From assembly GCA_023128195.1 (NCBI GenBank), contig JAGMEL010000182.1, positions 1-7,271 of the forward strand: a stretch of DNA of 7,271 nucleotides, written 5' to 3'. Positions within the stretch are counted from its first letter, which is position 1. The number at the start of each line of letters is the position of its first letter. The position numbers were made by a program, and so were the translations under genes. Under the pieces are notes generated by a model. That model had not been told where the DNA came from. It worked only from the letters and a program-made list of their open reading frames with translations, and did not search any database. This stretch comes from Caldifarciminota bacterium. GTDB taxonomy: Bacteria > Hydrothermota > Tepidihabitantia > SM23-42. Positions 7,013-7,271 of this stretch are shown piece by piece.

Positions 7013-7231
7013 ATTACATTCGCAGTATCATCCGCCACGCAACATGGCGGATTCGCAGTATCGTTCCTAACGGAACTCGCAGTATCACCTTCGGCTCGCC
7101 CTGTTCTTTCTTTGGCGAGTCCCGACCAATGTCGGGACGATCCTGCGTCTCCTGCGAGTTTCGCCATTATTAATGGCGGGACGATACTGCAAGCTCGTTT
7201 CGAGATTTTTCGAGAAACGAAGCGATCCTGC
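7005..7231. repeat. Modular hairpin repeat cluster (seven units in two converging groups)
   Basis: This fills most of the 255-base gap before etfB. GCAGTATC occurs on the plus strand at 7005, 7022, 7055 and 7079. On the minus strand it starts at 7190, and the variant GCAGGATC starts at 7146 and 7231. Each copy opens a unit closing in a TCGC-like end: plus 7005-7023, 7022-7056, 7055-7080, 7079-7099; minus 7146-7115, 7190-7154, 7231-7189 (the last closes in TTGC). Neighbouring units can share the GC of end and start. Hairpin stems are 7030-7037/7045-7052, 7063-7067/7072-7076, 7120-7126/7131-7137, 7162-7168/7172-7178 and 7195-7201/7214-7220, plus 7095-7100/7114-7119 at the centre between the converging groups. 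Stem sequences differ between units while the ends are conserved. G+C is 68 of 120 at 7021-7140 by hand count, visibly higher than the flanking genes. It resembles REP/BIME or MITE-like extragenic palindromes in kind, but I do not recognise a named family. No protein-coding function is supported. Confidence 0.85.
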
Positions 7232-7236
7232 TTTTC

Positions 7237-7271
7237 TTATTTAACCAGTTCTCTTGCAATTACTATCTTCT
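7237..7271 (-). CDS. Probable acyl-CoA dehydrogenase, last 11 residues
   Basis: Only the extreme 3' end is in the window. The frame reads KIVIARELVK and then stops with TAA at 7239-7237. This tail closely resembles the usual C-terminus of acyl-CoA dehydrogenases, commonly ending in IVIARELL or similar, and a position directly upstream of etfBA is where such genes are often found. The match is short, so the call rests on motif plus context. If right, the enzyme would feed electrons from acyl-CoA oxidation to the EtfAB encoded downstream, or take them in the reverse, enoyl-CoA reducing, direction. Confidence 0.6.
   Translation of the reverse strand, partial: KIVIARELVK

Noticed and set aside
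6982..7167. A 62-residue N-terminal extension of EtfB read through the repeats from an ATG at 7167
   Set aside because: The extension is encoded by hairpin repeats, has no Etf similarity, and a strong ribosome binding site with a TTG gives the exact family N-terminus.
7160..7195. Promoter for etfB on the minus strand (TTGCAG followed by an AT-rich stretch)
   Set aside because: The -10 candidate is poor and falls within a hairpin stem; no convincing -35/-10 pair at 16-18 base spacing was found in the gap.
7195..7220. Intrinsic terminator after the acyl-CoA dehydrogenase
   Set aside because: The hairpin with stem 7195-7201/7214-7220 is not followed by a T-run in the transcript direction, and it fits the repeat pattern.
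7005..7231. CRISPR array
   Set aside because: The repeat is only 8 bases, copies lie on both strands, and the intervening sequences are palindromes of very different length rather than uniform spacers.
7005..7231. Integron attC sites
   Set aside because: No attC core sites (GTTRRRY-type ends) and no gene cassettes between the units; only conserved ends around variable hairpins are shared in general style.

Overview
The window is a single-direction, minus-strand gene block from what looks like an anaerobic, moderately AT-rich bacterium. Good GGAGG-type ribosome binding sites, TTG starts and a Sec-type signal peptide argue for a bacterium rather than an archaeon. The phylum cannot be fixed from this sequence alone. 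Reading in the direction of transcription (high to low coordinates), it holds: the last codons of a probable acyl-CoA dehydrogenase (7271-7237); a 255-base gap filled with an unusual hairpin repeat cluster (about 7005-7231); etfB (6981-6208); etfA (6198-5224); an HdrA-type flavin/iron-sulfur protein (5220-3268); a fused HdrC-HdrB (HdrD-like) iron-sulfur protein (3275-2088); a tryptophanase-family beta-eliminating lyase (2080-590); and the first 195 codons of a secreted protein ending in a TPR-like helix pair (586-1).

The six genes from etfB onward are packed with gaps of 3 to 9 bases or short overlaps, and ribosome binding sites are often embedded in the end of the preceding gene. They are therefore very probably one operon with coupled translation. 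The acyl-CoA dehydrogenase probably belongs to it as well, separated by the repeat cluster.

Functionally, acyl-CoA dehydrogenase plus EtfAB plus HdrA plus HdrD-like protein suggests a soluble electron-transfer module. Electrons from an acyl-CoA would pass through the two-subunit flavoprotein to HdrA, which has FAD and several [4Fe-4S] clusters, and then to CCG-type iron-sulfur centres. HdrA proteins are known flavin-based electron bifurcation sites, so a bifurcating or confurcating EtfAB-Hdr complex is a reasonable inference, not a demonstrated fact. None of the Hdr/Etf proteins has an evident membrane segment. The tryptophanase homologue downstream has the residues expected of tryptophanase rather than of tyrosine phenol-lyase, and may supply or process an amino-acid-derived substrate; that link rests on gene order only.

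The most unusual part is the acyl-CoA dehydrogenase/etfB gap. Seven copies of an 8-mer, GCAGTATC or GCAGGATC (four on the plus strand, three on the minus), each open a short unit that usually encloses a hairpin of different sequence and closes with a TCGC-like end. The two groups of units face each other, so the whole block is a large imperfect inverted repeat. The last copy in the transcript is followed by seven T residues and then directly by the etfB ribosome binding site.
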